Shown: in pieces, positions 58,001 to 64,000 of the stretch | How positions within the stretch are numbered: the first letter of the stretch is position 1 | Layout: every line of letters begins with the position of its first letter | Assembly: GCA_012972825.1 (NCBI GenBank) | Contig: JABDHL010000004.1 | Location: 1-64,000 of the forward strand | Reading direction: 5' to 3' | Source of the DNA: Chlorobiaceae bacterium | Lineage (GTDB): Bacteria; Bacteroidota; Chlorobiia; Chlorobiales; Chlorobiaceae | Length of the DNA stretch: 64,000 nucleotides | Made by a program: the position numbers and the translations under genes | Notes under the pieces: model-generated | Told to the model about the DNA's origin: nothing | What the model saw: only the letters and a program-made list of their open reading frames with translations | The model's database searches: none

Positions 58001-58101
58001 GTAAGCGGCTTGAAGAAGAAATACGCTTTCGGAAAGAGGAAATACAGAGGATAAGAGAGAAACAGGAAAGCGAAAGAGATCAGTTATCATTAAATTTTTA
58101 A
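55045..58101 (+). CDS. RelE-like / UvrD-like helicase / ankyrin fusion protein
   Basis: 1018 residues. Residues about 20-95 (RAAQVKKLVNLTHGKFYRAKLDDADRLLFTLV and SHNYDKSRF) resemble a ParE/RelE-type toxin fold. A superfamily 1 helicase follows: Walker A VGSAGSGKTALT near 150, VVIDEVQD near 318, GDSNQIVHP near 350, then SIHEAKGLEYENIV near 475 and NAIYVALTRAIKNLYI near 540. Residues about 710-760 form two ankyrin-type repeats (NQTPLMAAAASGN, YGFNALHWAMRRA). The end is a charged coiled coil (about 975-1015). Such combinations are known in scattered bacterial proteins, function unknown. The gene lies 200 bp after the broken ATPase and may be part of the same island. Confidence 0.75.
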   Translation: MKILEYTGLDVSSVKAGYRKVTDALARNDFRAAQVKKLVNLTHGKFYRAKLDDADRLLFTLVRHGDEVCALMLEVIASHNYDKSRFLRGALIDESKIPDVDLGEAVKDAEHLRYLHPEHIAIHLLDKPISFDDTQEMIYRQQPPLIIVGSAGSGKTALTLEKLKHAEGEVLYVTHSVYLAQNARNLYYAHGFEHTGQEANFLSYREFVESIRVPAGREATWRDFSRWFARMQNSFKGIDAHQAFEEIRGVLTAGDAGILTREEYAQLGIRQSIFGENQREKLYELFGKYRQWLAEEGLFDLNIVVHDSVAAPRYDFVVIDEVQDLTIAQLSLVLKTLKKKGNFLLCGDSNQIVHPNFFSWSQVKTLFWNDPNLAGQQQMSVLTANFRNGTEATRIANQLLKIKQRRFGSIDKESNFLVQAVGAEAGKVALMADNDAVKRELDKKTKQSTRFAVLVMRDEDKQDARKYFSSPLLFSIHEAKGLEYENIVLYRFVSGHRSEFNEIVDGVGKDDLAVENLDYRRAKDKSDKSLEVYKFFVNAIYVALTRAIKNLYIIESDTGHRLFSLLDLEVDGKVNVEAVQSSLEEWQKEARKLELQGKQEQAEAIRRTILKQSPPPWPVIDEVHVREALLKVFRDKVPGNKQKQQLYEYATYHDEPFLAERLIEDAQFESKKSFNEQLETLGRKSYLPYFSQQIRNILKQCDQYGIDHRLPMNQTPLMAAAASGNIPLTEALLERGANPEKVDQYGFNALHWAMRRAFHSHEYARSHFAVLYELLAPTCVDVNTGDRLVRLDRHLSEYFLFQTLWVLFKSRFTHRLRNSYGAFDTKVILEAWTNMPANVVYPERNRRQYLSGVLAHNEVERDYAYNRALFVRMTQGWYQFNPKLSVRSIDPENNHGWVPVYQALNLPLIYEFSDEQIFLQVEKYFMMAGMPKPASPVSAEQAMARMKEYQIRRSPHWEMVKKIGSELNKQSFKELQESKRLQVEKRKRLEEEIRFRKEEIQRIREKQESERDQLSLNF

Positions 58102-58117
58102 CGTCATTACTCTTCTT

Positions 58118-58402
58118 ATGAAACAATTTCTACACAGGAATCCTGAAATCGGAGCAAAAAAAACAGTTGTTTCCGAACCACTCAAATCTGACATTTTTCA
58201 TTCCTCGCCAGCCGTTGCTTACGGAGCAATGGCTGTCGGTGCTCTGGCCATCGGCGCCCTCGCGATCGGTACTCTGGCCATTGGAAAACTTGTTCTCGGC
58301 AAACTTTCCATCGGCCATGCCCGCATCAAAAAACTCGAAATAGAAGAACTGACCATCGGTCATGAGGGAGCAGCCAAGCAGGCCAGGCAGGGACATTGTT
58401 AA
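58118..58402 (+). CDS. Small hypothetical protein with AIGALAIG repeats
   Basis: 94 residues. The middle has five-residue repeats of the form (A/L)-x-G-(A/T/K)-L (AVGALAIGALAIGTLAIGKL, then LVLGKLSIGHARI), which look like the pentapeptide or short beta-helix type of small proteins. The charged end reads KKLEIEELTIGHEG. It is 16 bp after the helicase-ankyrin gene and possibly in the same transcript. Function unknown. Confidence 0.6.
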   Translation: MKQFLHRNPEIGAKKTVVSEPLKSDIFHSSPAVAYGAMAVGALAIGALAIGTLAIGKLVLGKLSIGHARIKKLEIEELTIGHEGAAKQARQGHC

Positions 58403-58446
58403 GTAGCATCAGAAGTTAAAAAACAATTCTATATTGCTTTCACTCA

Positions 58447-59052
58447 TTGATGCAGGTAATCCTGAACCCAAGCTATCTTAGTTTTTCTAGAAGAAAGCAA
58501 TTGAAACTATACGATATGAATGTCGTCCCCGAATCTTTACTGCTTGATGATTTGTTTGCACCTTACAGGCAAATGCTGGGTGCTGATTATGATGGGTACA
58601 GAAATCACTGTTTGCGTGTTTTCAACTTTTGCTGCGCACTTGCGGGAAAAAGTGCAGATACCGATAAAATAGCAGTTGCTGCTTTCTTTCATGATATCGG
58701 GATATGGAGCGATAACACCTTTGACTACATCCGTCCCTCCCAATTGCTTGCCCGTCGTTATCTTGAGAAAGCAAACAGGGATGCCTGGTGTGATGAAATA
58801 GAGTCAATGATCGGCGAGCATCACAAAGTTTCACCGTATAAACCGAATCCCTCATGGCTCGTTGAACCATTCAGAAAAGCTGACTGGATAGATCTTTCAG
58901 GCGGTCTCCTTCGGTTTCATTTGCCGGATGATTTTGTCACAAATGTGATTCTTGCGTTTCCCAACGCAGGATTCCATAAAAAGCTTGTTGCGCTGACTGC
59001 AGAGCGATTTAAAACTCATCCCTTCAATCCTTTACCAATGATGAAACTGTAG
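58447..59052 (+). CDS. HD-domain protein
   Basis: Up to 201 residues of an HD metal-dependent hydrolase fold: YRNHCLRVFNFC gives the first histidine, AAFFHDIGIW the HD pair and IGEHHKVS the following histidines. Two starts are possible, ATG at 58447 or the internal one at 58516 (MNVVPESLLLDD); the second gives a more typical HD start. No clear substrate. Confidence 0.75.
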   Translation: MMQVILNPSYLSFSRRKQLKLYDMNVVPESLLLDDLFAPYRQMLGADYDGYRNHCLRVFNFCCALAGKSADTDKIAVAAFFHDIGIWSDNTFDYIRPSQLLARRYLEKANRDAWCDEIESMIGEHHKVSPYKPNPSWLVEPFRKADWIDLSGGLLRFHLPDDFVTNVILAFPNAGFHKKLVALTAERFKTHPFNPLPMMKL

Positions 59053-59124
59053 TCCTGAAACACGAGTGGAGTGCTGAGAAACGGTATTGCTTCGGACGTT
59101 AAGGTTGTTCCGGATATGCGGCCC

Positions 59125-62100
59125 CTATTCGGGATCGTAGTTTAATACCGGTGCAAGCCATTTTTCTGCTTCCGTGATCTTCATTCCTTTGCGCATTGCG
59201 TAATCTTCAACCTGATCCCTGCAGATTTTACCGAGGATGAAGTACTTTGCCGCCGGATGAGCGAAATAGAGGCCGCTGACCGAGGCGGCAGGGTTCATGG
59301 CAAAAGTTTCTGTCAGCGTGATGCCAGTGCTGGTTTCGGCGTTCAGTAACGTGAAAAGTTCCGCTTTCTCAGTGTGGTCAGGGCAGGATGGATAGCCGGA
59401 AGCAGGGCGGATTCCCTGGTACTTTTCCGCAAGCAGCTCTTTGCTCCTGAGGGTTTCAGCAGGTGCATACCCCCAGAGTTCACGCCGCACTTTTTCATGA
59501 AGCACCTCGGCAAAGGCTTCAGCAAGGCGGTCAGCAAGTGCCTGCGACATAATGCGGTGGTAATCGTCCTGCTCGTTGCTGAACTCTTTGAGCAGTATTT
59601 CAATACCAAGTCCTGCAGTAACGGCAAATCCACCGATGTAGTCTTTCAGTCCACTTTCCCTGGAAGCAATAAAATCTGAAAGGGCCAGATTCGGTTCACC
59701 TGCTTCTTTTTCCTGCTGCTGGCGAAGGGTGTGCAGAGTCATGAGCACGGCTGTACGGCTCTCGTCGGCATAGACCTCAATATCGTCACCTGTGCTGTTG
59801 GCTGGGAAGATACCTGCAACTCCCTTCAGACCAAGCAAGCTTTCCTTTTCAATTCTGTCGAGAAGGAGGTTTGCATCTTCAAACAATTTTTTTGCCTCTA
59901 CGCCATATTCTGGATGGTCAAAAATCTGCGGGTACCGTCCTCCGTGCAGCTCCCAGGCCATGAAAAAGGGTGTCCAGTCAATATAGGGGCGCAGTGCACC
60001 GACGGTAACATTTTCAAGCAGGGTAATTCCTGGTTTGAGGGGTGTGTACACGGTTGTATCGTCCCATTGCAGCAAAGGATGGTTACGGCGTGCATCCGCA
60101 AGCGGCAGGTACTTTTTAGTGGTTGTTCGTGAGGCATGACTCTCTCTCAGTCCAGCCTGTTCTTTTTTAAGCTGGGTGATGTACTCAGGGCTGAGCGCGG
60201 GATTAAGGAGACTGTTCACGACCGGTACACTTCGGGATGCATCGAGTACCTGCACGACTGCACCTGAATAGACCGGGGCAATCTTTACTGCGGTATGTAT
60301 TCTTGATGTTGTTGCACCTCCTATCAGGAGCGGGATGGTCATGCCGAGTCGTTCCATTTCGCTGGCCACATAGACCATTTCGTCCAGTGAAGGGGTGATA
60401 AGTCCGCTCAGTCCAATCAGGTCAGCTTTTTCACGTACAGCCGCTTCAAGAATCTTTTCGCAGGGCATCATGACGCCGATATCAACGACATCATAGTTGT
60501 TGCAGGCCAGCACCACAGCGACAATATTTTTGCCGATATCGTGAACGTCACCTTTAACTGTTGCAAGCAGTACTTTTGCAGCAGCACGGGTATCCTTGTT
60601 CAGCGCCTTTTCTGCTTCGATGAAAGGAAGAAGACAGGCAACAGAGCGTTTCATGACGCGGGCGCTTTTAACAACCTGAGGCAGAAACATTTTCCCTTCA
60701 GCAAAGAGGTCGCCGATTGCGTTCATGCCGTTCATCAGCGGTCCTTCAATAACCTGGAGCGGGCTCGGGTAAAGCTTGCGGGCCTCTTCGGTATCCTCCT
60801 CGATATATTCAACTATGCCTTTGATCAGTGCGTGGCGCAGCCGTTCCTCAACGGGAGCACTCCGCCATTCTGCTGTTTTTGCTTCAGTTTTTTCCCCGCC
60901 ATCGGTTAATGTTTCGGCAAAGCTTACCAGTCGTTCTGTCGCGTCGGGACGGCGGTTGAGAAGCACATCTTCAACCCGGACAAGCAGTTCAGGATCTATA
61001 TCTTCGTAAATAGCAAGCTGTCCGGCATTGACAATGCCCATGTCAAGTCCGGCACGAATTGCGTGATAAAGAAACGCAGCATGCATGGCCTCCCGTACCG
61101 GTTCGTTGCCACGGAAAGAGAAGGAGACGTTGCTGATACCTCCCGAAATTTTTGCATAGGGAAGGTTTTCCTTGATCCAGCGTACCGTCTGAATAAAATC
61201 GACGGCATAGTTGTTGTGTTCATCAATGCCGGTTGCAACGGTCAGAACGTTTGGATCGAAAATAATATCTTCGGGAGGAAAGCCTACCTGAAGAGTAAGA
61301 ATATCATAGGCGCGTTTGCAGATGGCAATGCGTCGTTCATAACTGTCGGCCTGTCCCTCTTCGTCGAATGCCATGACAACGGTGGCGGCACCGTATTGCA
61401 GGACTTTGTGTGCCCGTTCCCTGAAGAGCTCTTCCCCCTCCTTGAGACTGATGGAATTGACAATGCTTTTTCCCTGCACGCACTGCAGGCCGTTTTCAAT
61501 AACTGACCATTTCGAGCTGTCGATCATAAGCGGGACACGGGAGATATCCGGTTCTGAACCAATCAGGTTGAGGAACTCTTTCATCACCTTTTCGGAGTCG
61601 AGCATGCCCTCATCGACATTGATATCAATCACCTGGGCACCACTTTCAACCTGCTGACGGGCAATGGAAAGTGCTTCATCGTAGTTACCCTCCTTGATGA
61701 GGCGGGCAAATTTTTTCGATCCGGTAACATTGGTGCGCTCGCCGATATTGATAAAGCCTGTCGTGCTGTTGACACGCAGGGGTTCAAGACCGGAGAGCAG
61801 CAGCTCATGGTGTTGTTCAGGGCGCAGGCGAGGCTTCAGCATTCTGACCGCTTCGGCAATGGCTTTGATATGCTGTGGAGTTGTTCCGCAGCAACCCCCG
61901 ACAATATTGACAAGCCCTGAGGTTGCAAAGTCTGCGATCTGTCCGGCCATATACTCCGGTGAGTCGTCATACTCTCCGAATTCGTTCGGCAGACCTGCAT
62001 TTGGATAGACGCTCACATAGCTTTCAGCAATTCCAGCAAGTGCTGCAATGAACGGGCGCATCTGTTTCGATCCAAGTGCGCAGTTCAGACCTACCGAGAG

Positions 62101-62814
62101 CAGATCAGGCATGTGGGCTATGGAGATCCAGAATGCCTCGGTAGTCTGGCCAGAGAGGGTTCGTCCGCTGGCATCGACAACGGTTCCCGACACCATCACA
62201 GGGATGCGAAGCCCTGTGCGGTTGAAAAACTCTTCAATAGAAAAAAGCGCTGCCTTGCAGTTGAGTGTATCAAAGACGGTTTCAACAAGCAGGAGGTCAA
62301 CGCCACCCTCCATCAGTCCTTCAAGCTGTTGGGCATAGTTATCGACAACCTCCTTGAAGCTGACAGCTCGGAAACCGGGATTATTGACATCGGGAGAGAG
62401 CGACAGGGTTTTGTTGGTCGGACCTATAGAACCAGCCACAAAACGCGGTTTATCAGGTGTTCGTGCAGTATACTCGTCGGCCGCCTTTCTTGCCAGTCGG
62501 GCAGCTTCAACGTTCAGCTCTTTAACGAGATTTGAGGCATTGTAGTCTGCCTGTGAAATCGGGTTTGCATTGAAGGTGTTGGTTTCGATGATATCCGAGC
62601 CCGCTTCAAGAAAGTCGCAGTGGAGTGCATAAATGATGTCAGGGCGCGTCAGAACAAGGATATCATTGTTCCCCATAAGAGGATGCGAATGGTCGGCAAA
62701 CCGTGTGCCCCGGTAGTCTTTTTCCTGTAATTTATGGCGCTGGATCATGGTGCCCATTGCACCGTCCAGCACAAGGATGCGCTGTTCGAGCAGATGTAAA
62801 AGTGAGTCTTTCAT
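59125..62814 (-). CDS. metH: Cobalamin-dependent methionine synthase
   Basis: 1229 residues with all four modules in order: a homocysteine-binding barrel (1-330, zinc cysteines in [12 protein letters not shown] near 315), a pterin domain (about 345-620, [17 protein letters not shown]), the cap and B12 domain (about 640-880, [13 protein letters not shown] with the cobalt histidine near 756) and a C-terminal reactivation domain (about 900-1229, [15 protein letters not shown]). It transfers a methyl group from methyltetrahydrofolate to homocysteine. Full length and intact. No B12 riboswitch is seen in the 52 bp upstream. Confidence 0.97.
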   Translation of the reverse strand: MKDSLLHLLEQRILVLDGAMGTMIQRHKLQEKDYRGTRFADHSHPLMGNNDILVLTRPDIIYALHCDFLEAGSDIIETNTFNANPISQADYNASNLVKELNVEAARLARKAADEYTARTPDKPRFVAGSIGPTNKTLSLSPDVNNPGFRAVSFKEVVDNYAQQLEGLMEGGVDLLLVETVFDTLNCKAALFSIEEFFNRTGLRIPVMVSGTVVDASGRTLSGQTTEAFWISIAHMPDLLSVGLNCALGSKQMRPFIAALAGIAESYVSVYPNAGLPNEFGEYDDSPEYMAGQIADFATSGLVNIVGGCCGTTPQHIKAIAEAVRMLKPRLRPEQHHELLLSGLEPLRVNSTTGFINIGERTNVTGSKKFARLIKEGNYDEALSIARQQVESGAQVIDINVDEGMLDSEKVMKEFLNLIGSEPDISRVPLMIDSSKWSVIENGLQCVQGKSIVNSISLKEGEELFRERAHKVLQYGAATVVMAFDEEGQADSYERRIAICKRAYDILTLQVGFPPEDIIFDPNVLTVATGIDEHNNYAVDFIQTVRWIKENLPYAKISGGISNVSFSFRGNEPVREAMHAAFLYHAIRAGLDMGIVNAGQLAIYEDIDPELLVRVEDVLLNRRPDATERLVSFAETLTDGGEKTEAKTAEWRSAPVEERLRHALIKGIVEYIEEDTEEARKLYPSPLQVIEGPLMNGMNAIGDLFAEGKMFLPQVVKSARVMKRSVACLLPFIEAEKALNKDTRAAAKVLLATVKGDVHDIGKNIVAVVLACNNYDVVDIGVMMPCEKILEAAVREKADLIGLSGLITPSLDEMVYVASEMERLGMTIPLLIGGATTSRIHTAVKIAPVYSGAVVQVLDASRSVPVVNSLLNPALSPEYITQLKKEQAGLRESHASRTTTKKYLPLADARRNHPLLQWDDTTVYTPLKPGITLLENVTVGALRPYIDWTPFFMAWELHGGRYPQIFDHPEYGVEAKKLFEDANLLLDRIEKESLLGLKGVAGIFPANSTGDDIEVYADESRTAVLMTLHTLRQQQEKEAGEPNLALSDFIASRESGLKDYIGGFAVTAGLGIEILLKEFSNEQDDYHRIMSQALADRLAEAFAEVLHEKVRRELWGYAPAETLRSKELLAEKYQGIRPASGYPSCPDHTEKAELFTLLNAETSTGITLTETFAMNPAASVSGLYFAHPAAKYFILGKICRDQVEDYAMRKGMKITEAEKWLAPVLNYDPE

Positions 62815-62866
62815 TCGTTATGCGGCAACTGCGGTTAAAAAAAAGAATATACGATTAAGTCAGTAA

Positions 62867-63535
62867 TTACTTCTGTTCAGGCATTTTCTCTTTAAGCCAT
62901 GAACGGATCAGTTCAATACCGCTGTCGGAGATCTGGTGTGCTACAGGGTATTCACGATAGGTCAGATCATCAACGTTTTGCTGCAGCCATTCATCTGCCG
63001 AACGTCCCTTTGCAATCGGCAGGATATCATCATAAAGTCCGTGCATCACAAGAAAGGGCAGCTTCCTCAGTAAAGATTTTGCCGTATCAATCGGCAGTGA
63101 TTTTTCAGGAAGCTGTCCGCTCAGTGCAATAACGCCATGGAGCAGTTCCGGGGCATTAAACGCTGAAAGATAGCTCATGACTGCTCCCTGGCTGAACCCC
63201 ATGAGAAAAACCTTGTTTCCTGCAGGACGATACTCACTGATCAGCTCCCCGATAAAATGGATAAAATGCTCAAGCGCATGTTGTGCAGCTTTGTAATCGA
63301 CAGTGATTCCGCCAGGGGTAAACTCAAGGGGAAACCAGCCGTACATGCCGACATCCATAGTCAGGGGTGCCCTGGGACTGATGTAGCGAAATTCGGGCAG
63401 CAGTGCGGGTGCGATTTGAATAAGGTCTTTTTCGTTACTGCCGTATCCGTGGAGCATGATCAGGAGCGGGGCATCCTCAGGGTTTGCAGGTGCAAGTTCC
63501 AGACTGGTGAGAGAAAAATTGTTACGTCGCTTCAT
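62867..63535 (-). CDS. Carboxylesterase / phospholipase-like hydrolase
   Basis: 222-residue alpha/beta hydrolase of the YpfH/Est type: LIMLHGYGSNEKDL with the oxyanion region, nucleophile serine in GFSQGAVMSY near residue 115, aspartate in HGLYDDILP and histidine in YPVAHQIS. Cytosolic; acts on short acyl esters or lysophospholipids in studied members. It lies between mnmA and metH on the same strand, 52 bp upstream of metH. Confidence 0.88.
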   Translation of the reverse strand: MKRRNNFSLTSLELAPANPEDAPLLIMLHGYGSNEKDLIQIAPALLPEFRYISPRAPLTMDVGMYGWFPLEFTPGGITVDYKAAQHALEHFIHFIGELISEYRPAGNKVFLMGFSQGAVMSYLSAFNAPELLHGVIALSGQLPEKSLPIDTAKSLLRKLPFLVMHGLYDDILPIAKGRSADEWLQQNVDDLTYREYPVAHQISDSGIELIRSWLKEKMPEQK

Positions 63536-63549
63536 AAATTTAAAATGGG

Positions 63550-64000
63550 TTACAGTTGATGCGTGTTTATGATCCGGGTAATGAAGCCACCGCCGAGCAC
63601 CTCGCTGTCGCGGTAAAAGACCGCTGCCTGACCGGTCGATACTGCATTCTTTGGAGAACCGAACGATACGGTTGCTGAGTTGTCATCGAGAGGTTCAAGA
63701 GTGCAGGAAGTTTCCTTGTCACGATAGCGGATTTTTCCACTGGCCTCTATTGGGGAGGTCAGGCGTTCCAGGCCAATCAGGTTAAGTCCGGAAGCAATAA
63801 GTTTCATGCATTCCAGGGAGGACTTTTTTCCTACATGGATCCGGTTGCGTTCTGTGTCGAGAGCTGTCACATACAGAGGTTCTTTGGCTGCAATGCCAAG
63901 CCCGCGGCGTTGGCCGATGGTATAGAAGGGATACCCGCGGTGTTTGCCGATAACCCTGCCGGTGTCATCTACAATATCCCCGTTAGCAACTTTTGCAGCA
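63550..64000 (-). CDS. mnmA: tRNA-specific 2-thiouridylase MnmA, C-terminal part, cut by window edge
   Basis: The minus-strand frame runs to the end of the window without a start. The visible part reads AKVANGDIVDDTGRVIGKHRG, then YPFYTIGQRRGLG, which is the central MnmA motif before the C-terminal beta barrel, and ends GGGFITRIINTHQL. MnmA adds sulfur to the wobble U34 of tRNAs. The catalytic PP-loop and cysteine would be to the right of 64000. Confidence 0.93.
   Translation of the reverse strand, partial: AAKVANGDIVDDTGRVIGKHRGYPFYTIGQRRGLGIAAKEPLYVTALDTERNRIHVGKKSSLECMKLIASGLNLIGLERLTSPIEASGKIRYRDKETSCTLEPLDDNSATVSFGSPKNAVSTGQAAVFYRDSEVLGGGFITRIINTHQL

Noticed and set aside
62815-62866. 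Cobalamin or SAM riboswitch upstream of metH
   Set aside because: The gap to the upstream gene is only about 50 bp and holds no such fold.

Overview
The window looks like chromosome of a green sulfur bacterium (Chlorobiaceae, Chlorobium/Pelodictyon type). The best marker is a chlorosome envelope protein of the CsmA/CsmE family at 15.6-15.8 kb. A cytoplasmic sulfhydrogenase-type [NiFe] hydrogenase operon, a cobalamin-binding radical SAM protein of the family that includes the BChl c methyltransferases BchQ/BchR, and a MetH-type methionine synthase fit this. Most genes are housekeeping and lie in short operons on both strands. No rRNA, tRNA, CRISPR array or intact insertion sequence was seen.

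Layout. 0-9 kb: asd, a broken DUF4160/DUF2442 pair, a ComEA-like gene with a coupled hypothetical, alr, a cystathionine-beta-synthase-like gene that lacks the PLP lysine, a zinc-ribbon protein, rpsU and aroA. 9-16 kb: hydrolase, YtxH-like protein, HD phosphohydrolase, a dual-OB/DUF488/DUF488 cassette, a radical SAM protein, lptB and csmE. 16-25 kb: gamma carbonic anhydrase, an FAD oxidoreductase, an MscS channel, an FKBP, the hydBGDA-type hydrogenase operon and a U32 peptidase-family protein. 25-37 kb: a decayed AAA/DUF4143 ATPase, an rRNA/tRNA methyltransferase, an HTH-HATPase-STAS-like regulator with a phased operator array, UspA, a Lon-like protease, TerC, aldehyde dehydrogenase, patatin, YbaK and a glycosyltransferase. 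37-41 kb: the oxidative pentose phosphate genes gnd, zwf and pgl. 41-46.7 kb: DUF2278, membrane and SIMPL proteins, two L,D-transpeptidases and an SRPBCC protein.

46.8-58.4 kb is the accessory region. It carries a PLD-nuclease/SNF2-helicase fusion, a large Eco57I-like methylase with a probable N-terminal nuclease motif, an AAA ATPase gene broken by an in-frame amber codon, and, after a short gap, a large fusion of a RelE-like domain, a UvrD-like helicase and ankyrin repeats. The first three genes are packed as an operon and read as a restriction-modification or defence locus whose third component has been lost. 58.4-64 kb returns to core genes: an HD-domain protein, metH, an esterase and the 3' part of mnmA, cut by the window edge.

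The best leads for something undescribed are the accessory region, the dual-OB/DUF488 cassette, the HTH-HATPase-STAS protein with its operator array, and the pseudo-CBS. All functional statements come from motif reading by eye, with no database search.
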